Assembly: GCA_958352855.1 (NCBI GenBank) | Contig: CATWQE010000001.1 | Coordinates: 186,001-250,000, forward strand | From: an uncultured Bacillota bacterium | Lineage (GTDB): Bacteria; Bacillota; Clostridia; Lachnospirales; Lachnospiraceae | Length of the DNA stretch: 64,000 nt | Direction of reading: 5' to 3' | Part shown: in pieces, positions 57,301-64,000 of the stretch | Numbering within the stretch: the first letter of the stretch is position 1 | How the letters are laid out: every line of letters starts with the position of its first letter | Translations under genes and position numbers: made by a program | The notes under the pieces: generated by a model | Seen by the model: only the letters and a program-made list of their open reading frames with translations | Told to the model about the DNA's origin: nothing | The model's database searches: none

Positions 57301-59586
57301 TTATTTCTCTTCTGCCGCCGCCTGTAATTTCTGGATAAGCTCTTGAATCTCCTCTGTACTCATACCCATAAAACTTCTCATGGAACGCAGAGGTGCATTT
57401 TCCATCATTTTCAGAGACATTTCCGGTGTAATAGCTTCAGATGCTGCATTTCCTTCTTCTGCCTCCTGGGAACCTCCCATGTGTTCCATAAGGCTGGAGG
57501 ACATATCTTCTATAATCGGTTTTGTCTTTGGATTTTCCAGCAATTCACTAATGGTAGTGTTCATGGTTACATGTATAGGCAATTCTGTAGTAGAAACCAC
57601 ATTCACAGCTTTGGCAAGACGAATATCTCGTGAAGAAGCCGCTACCAGGATTTCATACTTTCCTGTTGCTGCATACCAGTCCTGAATCTGTGTGTTGTAC
57701 CATGCAAAGCTTCTCTTATCCAACTGCATCTGCACGATTTTCTCTTCTCCTGGCTGTAATTCCACTTTTACAAAATTCTTCAGTTCCTTCACCGGACGGC
57801 TGACTGCTCCTGTTTTATCAGCCACATAAAGCTGAACAATCTCCTTTCCTGCCATGTTTCCTGTATTTTTCACCTTCAAGGATACAGTTAACGTCGCTGT
57901 ATCTTTGATTTCTTCTGCGGAAAGCTGCAAATCGCTGTATTCAAAAGTGGTATAACTCAGACCATATCCAAATGGATAGCGCACTGGCATTTCCTTGGTA
58001 TCGTAATAACGATATCCCACAAATACACCTTCCCGGTATTCTACGGTTCTTCCATCTCCCGGGAAGAAGAGGTAAGAAGGATTATCTGACAACTGGTATG
58101 GAATAGTCTCCGCCAGCTTACCACATGGATTTGCTTTTCCAAACAGCAGGTCTACCTCTGCCTGTCCCACTGCTTCTCCGCAGAGATATGCTTCCAGAAT
58201 CCCTTTTACTTCATCCGCCCATGGCATTTCTACCGGGGAACCATTATGAAGTACCACAACAACATTCTTCTGAACCTGGGCAATACGGGAAATCAAAATA
58301 TTCTGGCAATCCGGCATTCTCATATGACTTCTGTCATAGCCTTCGGATTCAAAAGCATCTGGCAGTCCGGCAAAAATCACTGCCACATCTGCCTCTTTCG
58401 CTGTCTGCACAGCTTCTGCAAGCAAAGCTTCATCAATTTTATCCTCTTTCACATCATATCCCTGTGCATAAGTCACTTCCGCAACTGCTTTCATAGCATC
58501 CAATGCGCTGGTGACTTTGAAAGAATTAATATGAGAACTTCCGCCTCCCTGGAATCTTGGTTTCTCTGCAAACTTACCAATAAAGGCAATCTTCTGTCCT
58601 TGTGCTTTCAAAGGCAGAATGCCTTCATTTTTCAGAAGTACCATAGATTCTGCTGCGATTTTTCCTGCCAGCTTATGATCTTCTTCTCTGTCAAATTTTC
58701 CCTCCTGGCGGTTGTCTGCAAATTTAAATACAATATTTAAAATCCGTTCCACAGCAGTATCCAGAATCTGCTCATCCAGTGTACCATTTTTTACTGCTTC
58801 CACAATCTCTCTGTCTGTGTTTCCATTGCCTCCCGGCATTTCCAGTTCCAGTCCGGCTTTTAGGCCTTTCACTCTGTCATTCACAGCGCCCCAGTCCGAC
58901 ATGGCATACCCTTCATAGCCCCATTCATCCCGCAGAATTTCCGTCAGCAGCCTATGATTTTCAGAAGCAAACTCTCCGTTAATTTTATTGTAAGAACACA
59001 TGACCGTATCTGGTTTTGCCTCTTTAATAGCAGTCTCAAAAGCCCCCAGATAAATTTCTCTGAAAGTCCGTTCATCAATTTCTGAAGAACAGGACATTCT
59101 ACGGTATTCCTGATTGTTAGCCGCAAAATGTTTAATGGAAGTACCCACATTCTTAGACTGTACCCCTTTAATATGAGCTGCCGCCATCTGAGACGCCAGA
59201 TAGGGGTCTTCTGAAAAGTATTCAAAGTTTCTTCCACACAGAGGGGAACGTTTGATATTCACAGCAGGTCCCAAAATCACAGAAACATCCTCAGCCTGAC
59301 ATTCATCTCCCAGAGTCTCCCCCATTTTTTCTAAAAGCTCTCTGTCAAAAGAACAGGCAGTCGCGCAGGCTGTTGGGAAGCACACTGCCTTGATACTTTC
59401 ATTTAACCCCAAATGGTCGGCCTCTGCCGCCTGTTTTCTCAGTCCATGAGGGCCGTCGCTTACCATAACCTCTGGAATTCCCAGGCGCTCCACTCCTTTT
59501 AAATGCCAGAAATCCTTGCCGGAACACATACCGGCTTTTTCCTCCAGAGTCATTTGTTTTACCAGTTCTTTTACGTTTCGGTTCAT
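57301..59586 (-). CDS. Glycoside hydrolase family 3 beta-glycosidase
   Basis: A 761-residue GH3 enzyme, probably a cytosolic beta-glucosidase or beta-xylosidase since no signal peptide is present. The N-terminal barrel has KHFAANN (about 152-158) and the nucleophile Asp231 in YAMSDWG. The second alpha/beta domain and a C-terminal fibronectin-III-like domain follow (PFGYGLSYTTFEYSD, VKNTGNMAGKEIVQLY). After it comes an unusual tail of about 70 residues, acidic and Met-rich (TISELLENPKTKPIIEDM). AAAGGAG precedes the ATG. It starts 27 bases after the membrane phosphoesterase gene. Confidence 0.93.
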   Translation of the reverse strand: MNRNVKELVKQMTLEEKAGMCSGKDFWHLKGVERLGIPEVMVSDGPHGLRKQAAEADHLGLNESIKAVCFPTACATACSFDRELLEKMGETLGDECQAEDVSVILGPAVNIKRSPLCGRNFEYFSEDPYLASQMAAAHIKGVQSKNVGTSIKHFAANNQEYRRMSCSSEIDERTFREIYLGAFETAIKEAKPDTVMCSYNKINGEFASENHRLLTEILRDEWGYEGYAMSDWGAVNDRVKGLKAGLELEMPGGNGNTDREIVEAVKNGTLDEQILDTAVERILNIVFKFADNRQEGKFDREEDHKLAGKIAAESMVLLKNEGILPLKAQGQKIAFIGKFAEKPRFQGGGSSHINSFKVTSALDAMKAVAEVTYAQGYDVKEDKIDEALLAEAVQTAKEADVAVIFAGLPDAFESEGYDRSHMRMPDCQNILISRIAQVQKNVVVVLHNGSPVEMPWADEVKGILEAYLCGEAVGQAEVDLLFGKANPCGKLAETIPYQLSDNPSYLFFPGDGRTVEYREGVFVGYRYYDTKEMPVRYPFGYGLSYTTFEYSDLQLSAEEIKDTATLTVSLKVKNTGNMAGKEIVQLYVADKTGAVSRPVKELKNFVKVELQPGEEKIVQMQLDKRSFAWYNTQIQDWYAATGKYEILVAASSRDIRLAKAVNVVSTTELPIHVTMNTTISELLENPKTKPIIEDMSSSLMEHMGGSQEAEEGNAASEAITPEMSLKMMENAPLRSMRSFMGMSTEEIQELIQKLQAAAEEK

Positions 59587-59613
59587 AATGTTTTACTCCT
59601 TTATCATCATATT

Positions 59614-60726
59614 TTATTTCCCCTGAACATGCAAAACCACAATCTCACTGTTGCTCCCAATCCTCATGGGCATCTGAAAATATCCTGCCCCGGAAGACAC
59701 CACACTCTGCGTCTTCTCTTCCCTAAAATATCCATAAAAGCCCTGTTTTCCATAAGCCAGCTTTGTAAAAACATCTGCCGGAAAAAACTGGCCTTTATGA
59801 GTATGTCCACATACAATCAAAGCAGTCTCCTGTTCCACTGCTTCTTTAATTCCTGTTGGATTGTGGTCAAGAATAATTGCCGGCTTATTTCGATTTTGTT
59901 TCTGAAGCAATGTATATAATGGTTTTCTGTCTGGATTTGTGGTGCTGTCATCTCTTCCAATCAACACAAAATCCTCTGTTTCTATACACTCATCCACTAA
60001 AAATTCGATTCCGGCCTCTTTGTAAAACTTTCTCATTTCTCCGGTTGTTGCTTTAGGATCATGATTTCCCAAAACTGCATAAACGTTTCCTTTTGGCAGC
60101 AGCTTTTGGAGTTCTGACGCAATTTCCGCCTTCTTACAATAGGCAAACGCATCCACGTCAAATAAATCACCTGCTATCAGAACCATATCTGCCTGAATCT
60201 TATTTACCATTGCTATAATTTTTCGTAACTGCCTGATATCTACAAAAGTCCCTACATGAATATCACTTAAAAGTGCGATTTTCTTCTCTTTCTGGAAATG
60301 CTCCAGAGGAATGTCATATTCCCTGATATACAATTTTTTTGCATGACAAAAACCATACCCGGTTATAAGAACTGAACCAATAACCGGAATCATATAACAA
60401 GAATCCTTGTTAATCTGAAACAGCACATTTACAAAATCATATACCCACAAAAACATCACCAGATATAGTAAAAAGCACAAAAAAACACTGCACAATTCAT
60501 ACAGATTCCTGGATTTTTTCTTCTCCTTTTTACTCCTGATGTACACAAGCATATATCCCATAAGCGCCAGCAAAGCAGTCAGAATCCACCACTTGCTATT
60601 ACAGGAAAACAGGCTATCCAAAAGTCTTCCCATACGTTCAGACACATAAAAAGCAGAAAGCATGGAAAACAAAGCAAACAAGGCTGCAAATCCTTTTCCC
60701 CGTACAAACTTTCCAAAAAATTTCAT
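59614..60726 (-). CDS. Membrane-anchored metallophosphoesterase
   Basis: About 370 residues. Four hydrophobic helices occupy residues 1-135, then a calcineurin-like phosphoesterase domain with ALLSDIHVGT, LIAGDLFDVD, VLGNHDPKA, ILDHNP and CGHTHKGQ, all metal-ligand motifs intact. This resembles the YkuE/YaeI group, some of which cleave lipid A or UDP-lipid pyrophosphates. The frame opens at 60804, but ATG at 60726 begins the first basic-hydrophobic segment; its GGAAG site is about 12 bases upstream, so the start is uncertain. Cotranscribed with GH3. Confidence 0.85.
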   Translation of the reverse strand: MKFFGKFVRGKGFAALFALFSMLSAFYVSERMGRLLDSLFSCNSKWWILTALLALMGYMLVYIRSKKEKKKSRNLYELCSVFLCFLLYLVMFLWVYDFVNVLFQINKDSCYMIPVIGSVLITGYGFCHAKKLYIREYDIPLEHFQKEKKIALLSDIHVGTFVDIRQLRKIIAMVNKIQADMVLIAGDLFDVDAFAYCKKAEIASELQKLLPKGNVYAVLGNHDPKATTGEMRKFYKEAGIEFLVDECIETEDFVLIGRDDSTTNPDRKPLYTLLQKQNRNKPAIILDHNPTGIKEAVEQETALIVCGHTHKGQFFPADVFTKLAYGKQGFYGYFREEKTQSVVSSGAGYFQMPMRIGSNSEIVVLHVQGK

Positions 60727-60775
60727 TTGTATATGCACTTCCTTTATATCAGTATTAATTTTCGGATATATTGTC

Positions 60776-60804
60776 AGTATAGCACTTCTAAAATCTCCCA
60801 ACAA
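60776..60804 (-). promoter_or_regulatory. Possible promoter of the phosphoesterase-GH3 unit
   Basis: TATACT (60776-60781) with TTGTTG 17 bases upstream (60799-60804). The -35 is weak. Confidence 0.4.
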
Positions 60805-60828
60805 TAGAAAAATCTAACCCAAAGGTAG

Positions 60829-60884
60829 AAAAAACTGCTGCAGAGAGTAAAATCCATTGATATTTGCTCTCTACAGCAGTTTTC
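60829..60884. terminator. Terminator of hicB
   Basis: AAACTGCTGCAGAGAG pairs with CTCTCTACAGCAGTTT (60832-60847 with 60867-60882), one mismatch and a 19-base loop. T-tracts follow on both strands, TTTTTTC on the minus side. Confidence 0.8.
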
Positions 60885-60918
60885 ATTGTCTCACTTTATT
60901 CATTACCGAACATACCTG

Positions 60919-61128
60919 TTATGCATACATTAAGCGCCCTTTCGGTTCAGGAATTTTCCTTCCAAGTTGTGTTGCTGTTTCAATCCATTCATCTATTATT
61001 TTCTCTACATTTTCCAACGCTTCTGCAGCAGTTGCTCCATCTGCCATACACCCTGGCAATTCTGGCACATCTACAATCCATCTTCCGTCTTCTTCAGACC
61101 AGAAAATAATTCTTTCATATTTAGCCAT
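60919..61128 (-). CDS. HicB-like antitoxin, partner HicA not seen
   Basis: A 69-residue HicB-fold protein (MAKYERIIFWSEEDGRWIVDVPELPGC... pattern: YERIIFWSEEDGRWIV, DVPELPGCMADG, TAAEALENVEKII). HicB neutralises the HicA mRNA interferase and often binds its own promoter, but this form lacks an added DNA-binding domain. No HicA-like frame is found on either side, so it is solitary here. Single HicB-like proteins are common and may have other roles. GGAGGTA lies before the ATG and a terminator follows. Confidence 0.85.
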   Translation of the reverse strand: MAKYERIIFWSEEDGRWIVDVPELPGCMADGATAAEALENVEKIIDEWIETATQLGRKIPEPKGRLMYA

Positions 61129-61221
61129 CTTTATACCTCCATTTTATATCGCAAAATTATATTCCTAACTTGCTTTACCTGATATGTTTTTCTTCTGGCT
61201 TGATATTAATTATTTCCTGGC

Positions 61222-61488
61222 TCACACAACCCACTTATTCCTATCCTTCAAGAGTTCCTGGGAAATTTGCGCTTCCTTTGTTGCTTCTTCCTTATCATCG
61301 TGATGTTCTGTCTTTTTTCCTCCGATTGCCCACAAAAAGATAAGATTCAGGCAATAGATTCCAAAAACCACCCATGCAATCCAGCTATGACTAAGTGGTT
61401 TCATAGCAGGAAGGAAGAAAATACCAAGTAGATACAAAATTGCTGCCACACTCAAAAAATATTTGATAATTTGCAGGTTTTTCTTCAT
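61222..61488 (-). CDS. Small two-helix membrane protein with acidic tail
   Basis: An 88-residue protein with two predicted helices (about 8-28 and 35-56) and a charged C-terminal tail (GGKKTEHHDDKEEATKEA). The family is not recognised. It lies between a HicB gene and an AlbA_2-type regulator gene, about 60 bases from the latter, so cotranscription with the regulator is possible. No function can be assigned. Confidence 0.6.
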   Translation of the reverse strand: MKKNLQIIKYFLSVAAILYLLGIFFLPAMKPLSHSWIAWVVFGIYCLNLIFLWAIGGKKTEHHDDKEEATKEAQISQELLKDRNKWVV

Positions 61489-61547
61489 ATTTTCACGCCC
61501 TTTTTCTTTATCATAACATTCTCAAGACACTTTAACAACATTTTTAT

Positions 61548-62879
61548 TTAACTTTTGCGTATATATTTTTGGCCTTTACCGCGTCCAATTTTCTCTACTT
61601 TACCAGAATTAATCAGTTGTTTCATAATTACATAAGTACGGGTCTCTTTTATATTTAAAAGATTTTGGATTTCTTCCAATGTTATTTCACCATTTTCAGA
61701 GATATAATCCAATATCGTTACCATTTGCTCTGTAAGCTTCGGTACAAATTCCTTTTTGCCAGAAACCACCTTGCTATCCGAAACTGCCTCAATTTTTCCA
61801 GCAACATTCATATTCGGCAACGTTATTTTAAAAGAATTAGGTGTAATTGATATTTCTGGTTGTGCTTTACATTCCTTGTACAAAGAAAAAATACGTCTGA
61901 TACCAGTACCATATGCCTCGATAAAATGTAAGCGATGAAACAGTTCCGAAAGTCTGCTATTCCGCGACAAAGAAATCCCATTACGAATATCTTCAGGTGA
62001 AAGTCCCGACAGCAAACCTCCAATCGAAATAAACTCCATTTCTTTATCATTGACATTTATAATAATGCTTCCGCTAAAGCTGTAATCACGATGAATAAGT
62101 GCATTTAATAACGCTTCCCTCACTGCCTCCTCCTGATAATCCCAATGATCTTCTCGTTCAAGCCCATTTATTACCGCTTGGTTTTGATTGCAAAGCTGTA
62201 AGTAATTGTATGTCTCTTCCAGCTGTTCTAATAAGGAACCTGTAAATTCTTTTTTATCCTTAAATATGGTATTATCATCATCTGAAAATACAGCAACTTT
62301 TACCGTATGAGTACATTGATCAGACAGAAGAAGACCAAGATTGGTAAAAATTTTGAGTTCCGGACTTTTTATTCCAAGCTGATAATATTTTTCTTCGTTA
62401 AAAGGAATCCCTCTTTTTTCAAATATTTGTGATGCAAATTCAAATGTCAGTTTCTGATTTAGAGAACGAAGTTTTTCAAATGTATCACCATCAGCATATT
62501 TAATCATCTGACGAATCTGTTCCTGAGAAGCAGGTACAGAAGATGCCCCCTGACGGATATAGACACCCGATGGTTTTAAACCTTTAGATCTTAAATAATA
62601 TGGCTTATATAATCCCTCTCCTATTTCTATTTTTATAATTTTTTCCTTTTCCAACGTATATTTTATGAACATAGTAACATTCGGAAGAATAGCATCCCGT
62701 ATACCATTTGTTATTCTCGTGTAAGTATCATCAACATTTTCTAAACCAACAGGATTTCCATTATCATCAACCCCTACAAAAATAACGCCTCCGTCTGTAT
62801 TCGCAAAAGCAATCACCTCTTTATATATATCTGGTACAAATGTTTCCTTAAACTCAATCTTTTCATCTTCAAAATGCAT
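61548..62879 (-). CDS. AlbA_2/Schlafen-type ATP-binding transcriptional regulator
   Basis: A 443-residue COG2865-type protein. The N-terminal AlbA_2 domain (about 1-125) has IEFKETF and AFANTDGGVIFVGVDDNG. A central HATPase-like region (about 245-340) has REALLNALIHRDYS and GIRRIF. The C-terminus is a winged helix (ITLEEIQNLLNIKETRTYVIMKQL). Such proteins are one-component regulators, often encoded beside toxin-antitoxin or mobile genes. Its promoter is flanked by repeated TGAA-TTCA palindromic elements, suggesting autoregulation. The signal is unknown. Confidence 0.85.
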   Translation of the reverse strand: MHFEDEKIEFKETFVPDIYKEVIAFANTDGGVIFVGVDDNGNPVGLENVDDTYTRITNGIRDAILPNVTMFIKYTLEKEKIIKIEIGEGLYKPYYLRSKGLKPSGVYIRQGASSVPASQEQIRQMIKYADGDTFEKLRSLNQKLTFEFASQIFEKRGIPFNEEKYYQLGIKSPELKIFTNLGLLLSDQCTHTVKVAVFSDDDNTIFKDKKEFTGSLLEQLEETYNYLQLCNQNQAVINGLEREDHWDYQEEAVREALLNALIHRDYSFSGSIIINVNDKEMEFISIGGLLSGLSPEDIRNGISLSRNSRLSELFHRLHFIEAYGTGIRRIFSLYKECKAQPEISITPNSFKITLPNMNVAGKIEAVSDSKVVSGKKEFVPKLTEQMVTILDYISENGEITLEEIQNLLNIKETRTYVIMKQLINSGKVEKIGRGKGQKYIRKS

Positions 62880-62914
62880 AAAATAGCCCCCTCACGTTTT
62901 AAAGGTTTTTCTTC

Positions 62915-62966
62915 ATTATCATATGAAAATTCACTCCAGCCAAGTGAAAAAAATGAATTTTCACTT
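62915..62966 (-). promoter_or_regulatory. Promoter and operator-like repeats of the AlbA_2 regulator gene
   Basis: Minus-strand TTGGCT (62938-62943), 17 bases, GATAAT (62915-62920). On the plus strand TGAAAATTCACT (62924-62935) lies in the spacer and its near-reverse TGAATTTTCACTT (62954-62966) lies upstream. The latter is also the right arm of AAGTGAAAA-N7-TTTTCACTT (62942-62966), a perfect 9+9 dyad. Confidence 0.55.
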
Positions 62967-62970
62967 ATTT

Positions 62971-63990
62971 TCACTCCAACTGTTCCTTTGTCACCTTCTC
63001 ATAAGGCAGATACACATACTTCCCATTTTCAAAATCCATATTTTCTGTCCCGCCTCCTGTTACTAATGCCTCTGCCAGCTTTGCCATGGCTTTGGCCTGA
63101 CCTTCCTTATCATTATAAACAGTACCAGAAAGGCGGGAATCCCGCACTGCTTCCAGCCCCACCTTGGTTCCATCAATCCCAAAGAACAGCGGCAGCGTAG
63201 ATTCTGTATAGTTTAATTTCTCATAAGCATCCATAGCGCCAAGGGCCATCTCATCATTGTTCGCCAGAACCAGTTCTATTTTGGTCTGATACTGGCTAAT
63301 CATCTGGGACATCCGGTTTTCCGCCTGTGCCCTGTTCCAGTTAGCCAGACCATAGCTTAATTTCTCAAGTTCAATTCCTCCGGCTTTCAGAGCTTCCACC
63401 GCGTTTTCTGTGCGGATAATGGTATCCTGATGACCAGGTTCTCCTTCCAGCACTACATATTGAATCTTCCCGTCTTTATTTCTATCTATCTGCGGGTTGG
63501 CTTTGATAGCTTCTGCCGCCATCTCCCCCTGCATGGTTCCGGATTCCTCTGCTTTTGCCCCTACATAATATAATTGTTCCCACTGGGCCATGTCCTCTGC
63601 CACTGGCTCCCTGTTGAAGAAAATAATCGGAATCTCGCTTTCCCTTGCCAGGTCAATAATTTCCGAAGGGTCTGTGCGATCCACCAGATTAACACAAAGT
63701 ACATTACACCCTCCATCTATCAGCTCTTTCACCTGATCGTCCTGTGTTCTCTGAGAGCCGCCTGCACCTTGAATGGTCACACTGATTTTCTTTTCTTCTG
63801 ACTCCAAATCCTGGATTTCTTTTTTAAAGCAATCCAAAAGCTCATTGAGAAAAATATCACTTTGGTCATAATAGGTGACGCCCACATAAACGTTCTGGGA
63901 ATTATCGGAATCTGCCTGTCCGCAGCCATTAACTCCCAAAATGCACATGCAGCAAAGTATTCCTGCTGCAATCTTTTTTCTTCCCTTCAT
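62971..63990 (-). CDS. Galactose/methyl-galactoside-type sugar-binding lipoprotein
   Basis: A 339-residue periplasmic-binding-type lipoprotein with signal peptide and lipobox cysteine 23 (LGVNGC). The fold is MglB-like: VTYYDQSDIFLN, NVLCVNLVDRTDP, IPIIFFNREP, VLANNDEMALGAMDAYEKL and FFGIDGT. Acidic loops of the calcium-binding kind (QIDRNKDGKIQYV) support glucose/galactose binding. GAGGTAGGGT lies before the ATG, 10 bases from the window edge. No transporter ATPase or permease is in the window; they may lie beyond the right edge, or the protein may serve as a chemosensor or orphan receptor. Confidence 0.88.
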   Translation of the reverse strand: MKGRKKIAAGILCCMCILGVNGCGQADSDNSQNVYVGVTYYDQSDIFLNELLDCFKKEIQDLESEEKKISVTIQGAGGSQRTQDDQVKELIDGGCNVLCVNLVDRTDPSEIIDLARESEIPIIFFNREPVAEDMAQWEQLYYVGAKAEESGTMQGEMAAEAIKANPQIDRNKDGKIQYVVLEGEPGHQDTIIRTENAVEALKAGGIELEKLSYGLANWNRAQAENRMSQMISQYQTKIELVLANNDEMALGAMDAYEKLNYTESTLPLFFGIDGTKVGLEAVRDSRLSGTVYNDKEGQAKAMAKLAEALVTGGGTENMDFENGKYVYLPYEKVTKEQLE

Positions 63991-64000
63991 ACCCTACCTC

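Overview
The window reads as a chromosomal segment of a low-to-mid GC, spore-lineage Gram-positive anaerobe, most likely a Lachnospiraceae member (Blautia/Dorea-like). This placement is inferred from the gene families: a glgC-glgD pair, spoVG and spmB, short-form HisG with HisZ, LytTR-DUF3021, several Rpn/PD-(D/E)XK proteins, a DUF1703-type AAA ATPase, and a tungsten aldehyde oxidoreductase cluster. I see no rRNA, CRISPR array, insertion sequence or intact prophage. There is one tRNA, tRNA-Pro(CGG).

Layout. 1-3.6 kb: histidine operon on the minus strand (hisZ-hisG-hisC-hisB-hisH, running off the left edge, with no hisD between hisG and hisC). 3.6-6.5 kb: a small-protein gene, recQ and a lone spmB. 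6.6-14.3 kb: an ECF sigma/anti-sigma-like pair, a conserved protein with an HEIGH motif, a histidine phosphatase, and a complete Bce-type antimicrobial-peptide sensing/detoxification module (ATPase, permease, response regulator, kinase). A near-consensus BceR-like palindrome sits directly upstream of the module's promoter. 14.5-20.5 kb: an Rpn-like protein, then a TetR-ATPase-giant permease operon with a strong palindromic operator. 20.5-25 kb: tRNA-Pro, rsmF, spoVG, glgC-glgD. 25-30.2 kb: murC, then dnaD-dnaI-prs behind a cluster of DnaA boxes. 30.2-34.9 kb: AAA ATPase, LytTR-DUF3021, a small ABC exporter, and a degenerate array of repeats about 53 bp long.

35-46.4 kb is the most coherent specialised region. 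It holds moaA and a MOSC-MogA fusion on the plus strand. On the minus strand are a tungsten aldehyde:ferredoxin oxidoreductase (aor), moaD, moeB, the tungstate importer tupABC, two moeA paralogues (one fused to a periplasmic-binding-like domain), a MOSC protein and moaC. Together they make the pyranopterin, import tungstate, insert the metal and build the enzyme. The aor gene has a near-consensus promoter followed at once by a compactly foldable leader RNA. Terminator-like hairpins after aor and after tupA could set the stoichiometry. No moaE is present.

46.5-64 kb: a YhaN/YhaO (SbcCD-like) pair with asnS, an M29-type aminopeptidase, a large membrane-anchored protein with a degenerate C39-like tail, a methyltransferase, a second Rpn-like protein, a GH3 glycosidase with a membrane phosphoesterase, a solitary HicB, an AlbA_2/Schlafen-type regulator with operator-like repeats, and a MglB-like sugar-binding lipoprotein at the right edge.
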